Source: Pseudomonadota bacterium
GTDB taxonomy: Bacteria > Pseudomonadota > Gammaproteobacteria > Thiotrichales > Thiotrichaceae
Assembly: GCA_002747455.1 (NCBI GenBank)
Contig: PDPG01000028.1
Location: 1-34,166, forward strand
Reading direction: 5' to 3'
DNA length: 34,166 nt
Of the stretch, positions 34,044 through 34,166 are shown piece by piece. A model generated the notes under the pieces. The model did no database searches. It saw nothing but the letters and a program-made list of their open reading frames with translations, and was not told the DNA's origin. How positions within the stretch are numbered: the first letter of the stretch is position 1; the number at the start of each line of letters is the position of its first letter. A program made the translations under genes and the position numbers.

Positions 34044-34166
34044 TAGCCAAAACACGCAATGCTGCAACCAGGGCAATCGCTTGAAACTTAGCAAGGAAAT
34101 TAGGCATAAAGGAGTTTTTTTGGAATCCTCCCTATGTCAAAGTCTCTGAACAAGCTACTGGAATGT

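Noticed and set aside
34009..34107. 32-codon minus-strand ORF (MPNFLAKFQAIALVAALRVL...) just before the TauR-like gene, as a leader peptide
   Set aside because: The only ribosome-site-like GGAGG is about 19 nt from the ATG, and the putative operator lies inside the ORF.
34134..34166. ATG opening a plus-strand frame (MSKSLNKLLEC) to the window edge, as the start of a divergent taurine gene
   Set aside because: Eleven codons, no Shine-Dalgarno sequence at normal distance, and no recognisable family start. Needs sequence to the right.

Overview
The window looks like chromosome of a marine or brackish gammaproteobacterium, possibly Thiotrichales-like (inference). Support comes from the rne/rluC/sppA neighbourhood, the alaS-lysC-csrA order known from Pseudomonas and relatives, an ynjBCD-ynjF cluster, and a sulfoacetaldehyde acetyltransferase (xsc) under a TauR-type MocR regulator. 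GC content looks moderate and genes are tightly packed. I saw no tRNA, rRNA or CRISPR array.

Left part (1-6445). Bases 94-368 hold a shattered Tn3-family transposase remnant on the minus strand. RNase E follows, also on the minus strand, with its own terminator and a long leader that starts at a good promoter. rluC and an SppA-like S49 peptidase diverge from it on the plus strand.

Polysaccharide part (6446-11700). Two tandem paralogues encode secreted proteins of about 770 residues. Each has a probable clan-A glycosidase-like barrel and a C-terminal CBM9-like domain. They are separated by an intrinsic terminator.

Housekeeping part (11741-15990). alaS, lysC and csrA run on the minus strand. 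lysC carries a well-placed internal start that could give a separate regulatory subunit.

Redox and surface part (16130-20794). A Tat-exported SQR-like flavoprotein is co-transcribed with a three-helix membrane protein. Convergent to them is a secreted CotH-kinase-like protein ending in four Ig-like repeats.

Transport part (21111-25206). ynjB, ynjC and ynjD (binding protein, fused permease, ATPase) overlap or abut, and ynjF (CDP-alcohol phosphatidyltransferase) is fused on by overlap. ynjE is absent.

Sulfonate and chelatase-like part (25280-33996), all minus strand. A TauR-like regulator precedes xsc, which ends at a strong terminator. Downstream lie a membrane-anchored FMN glutamate-synthase-like protein, a decayed phosphate acetyltransferase gene, CobS-like and CobT-like proteins without CobN, and a ClbS/DfsB-like protein. 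Xsc releases acetyl phosphate and sulfite. The enzyme that normally uses the acetyl phosphate (Pta) survives here only as a deleted, frameshifted fragment, so an intact Pta or AckA would have to be encoded elsewhere.
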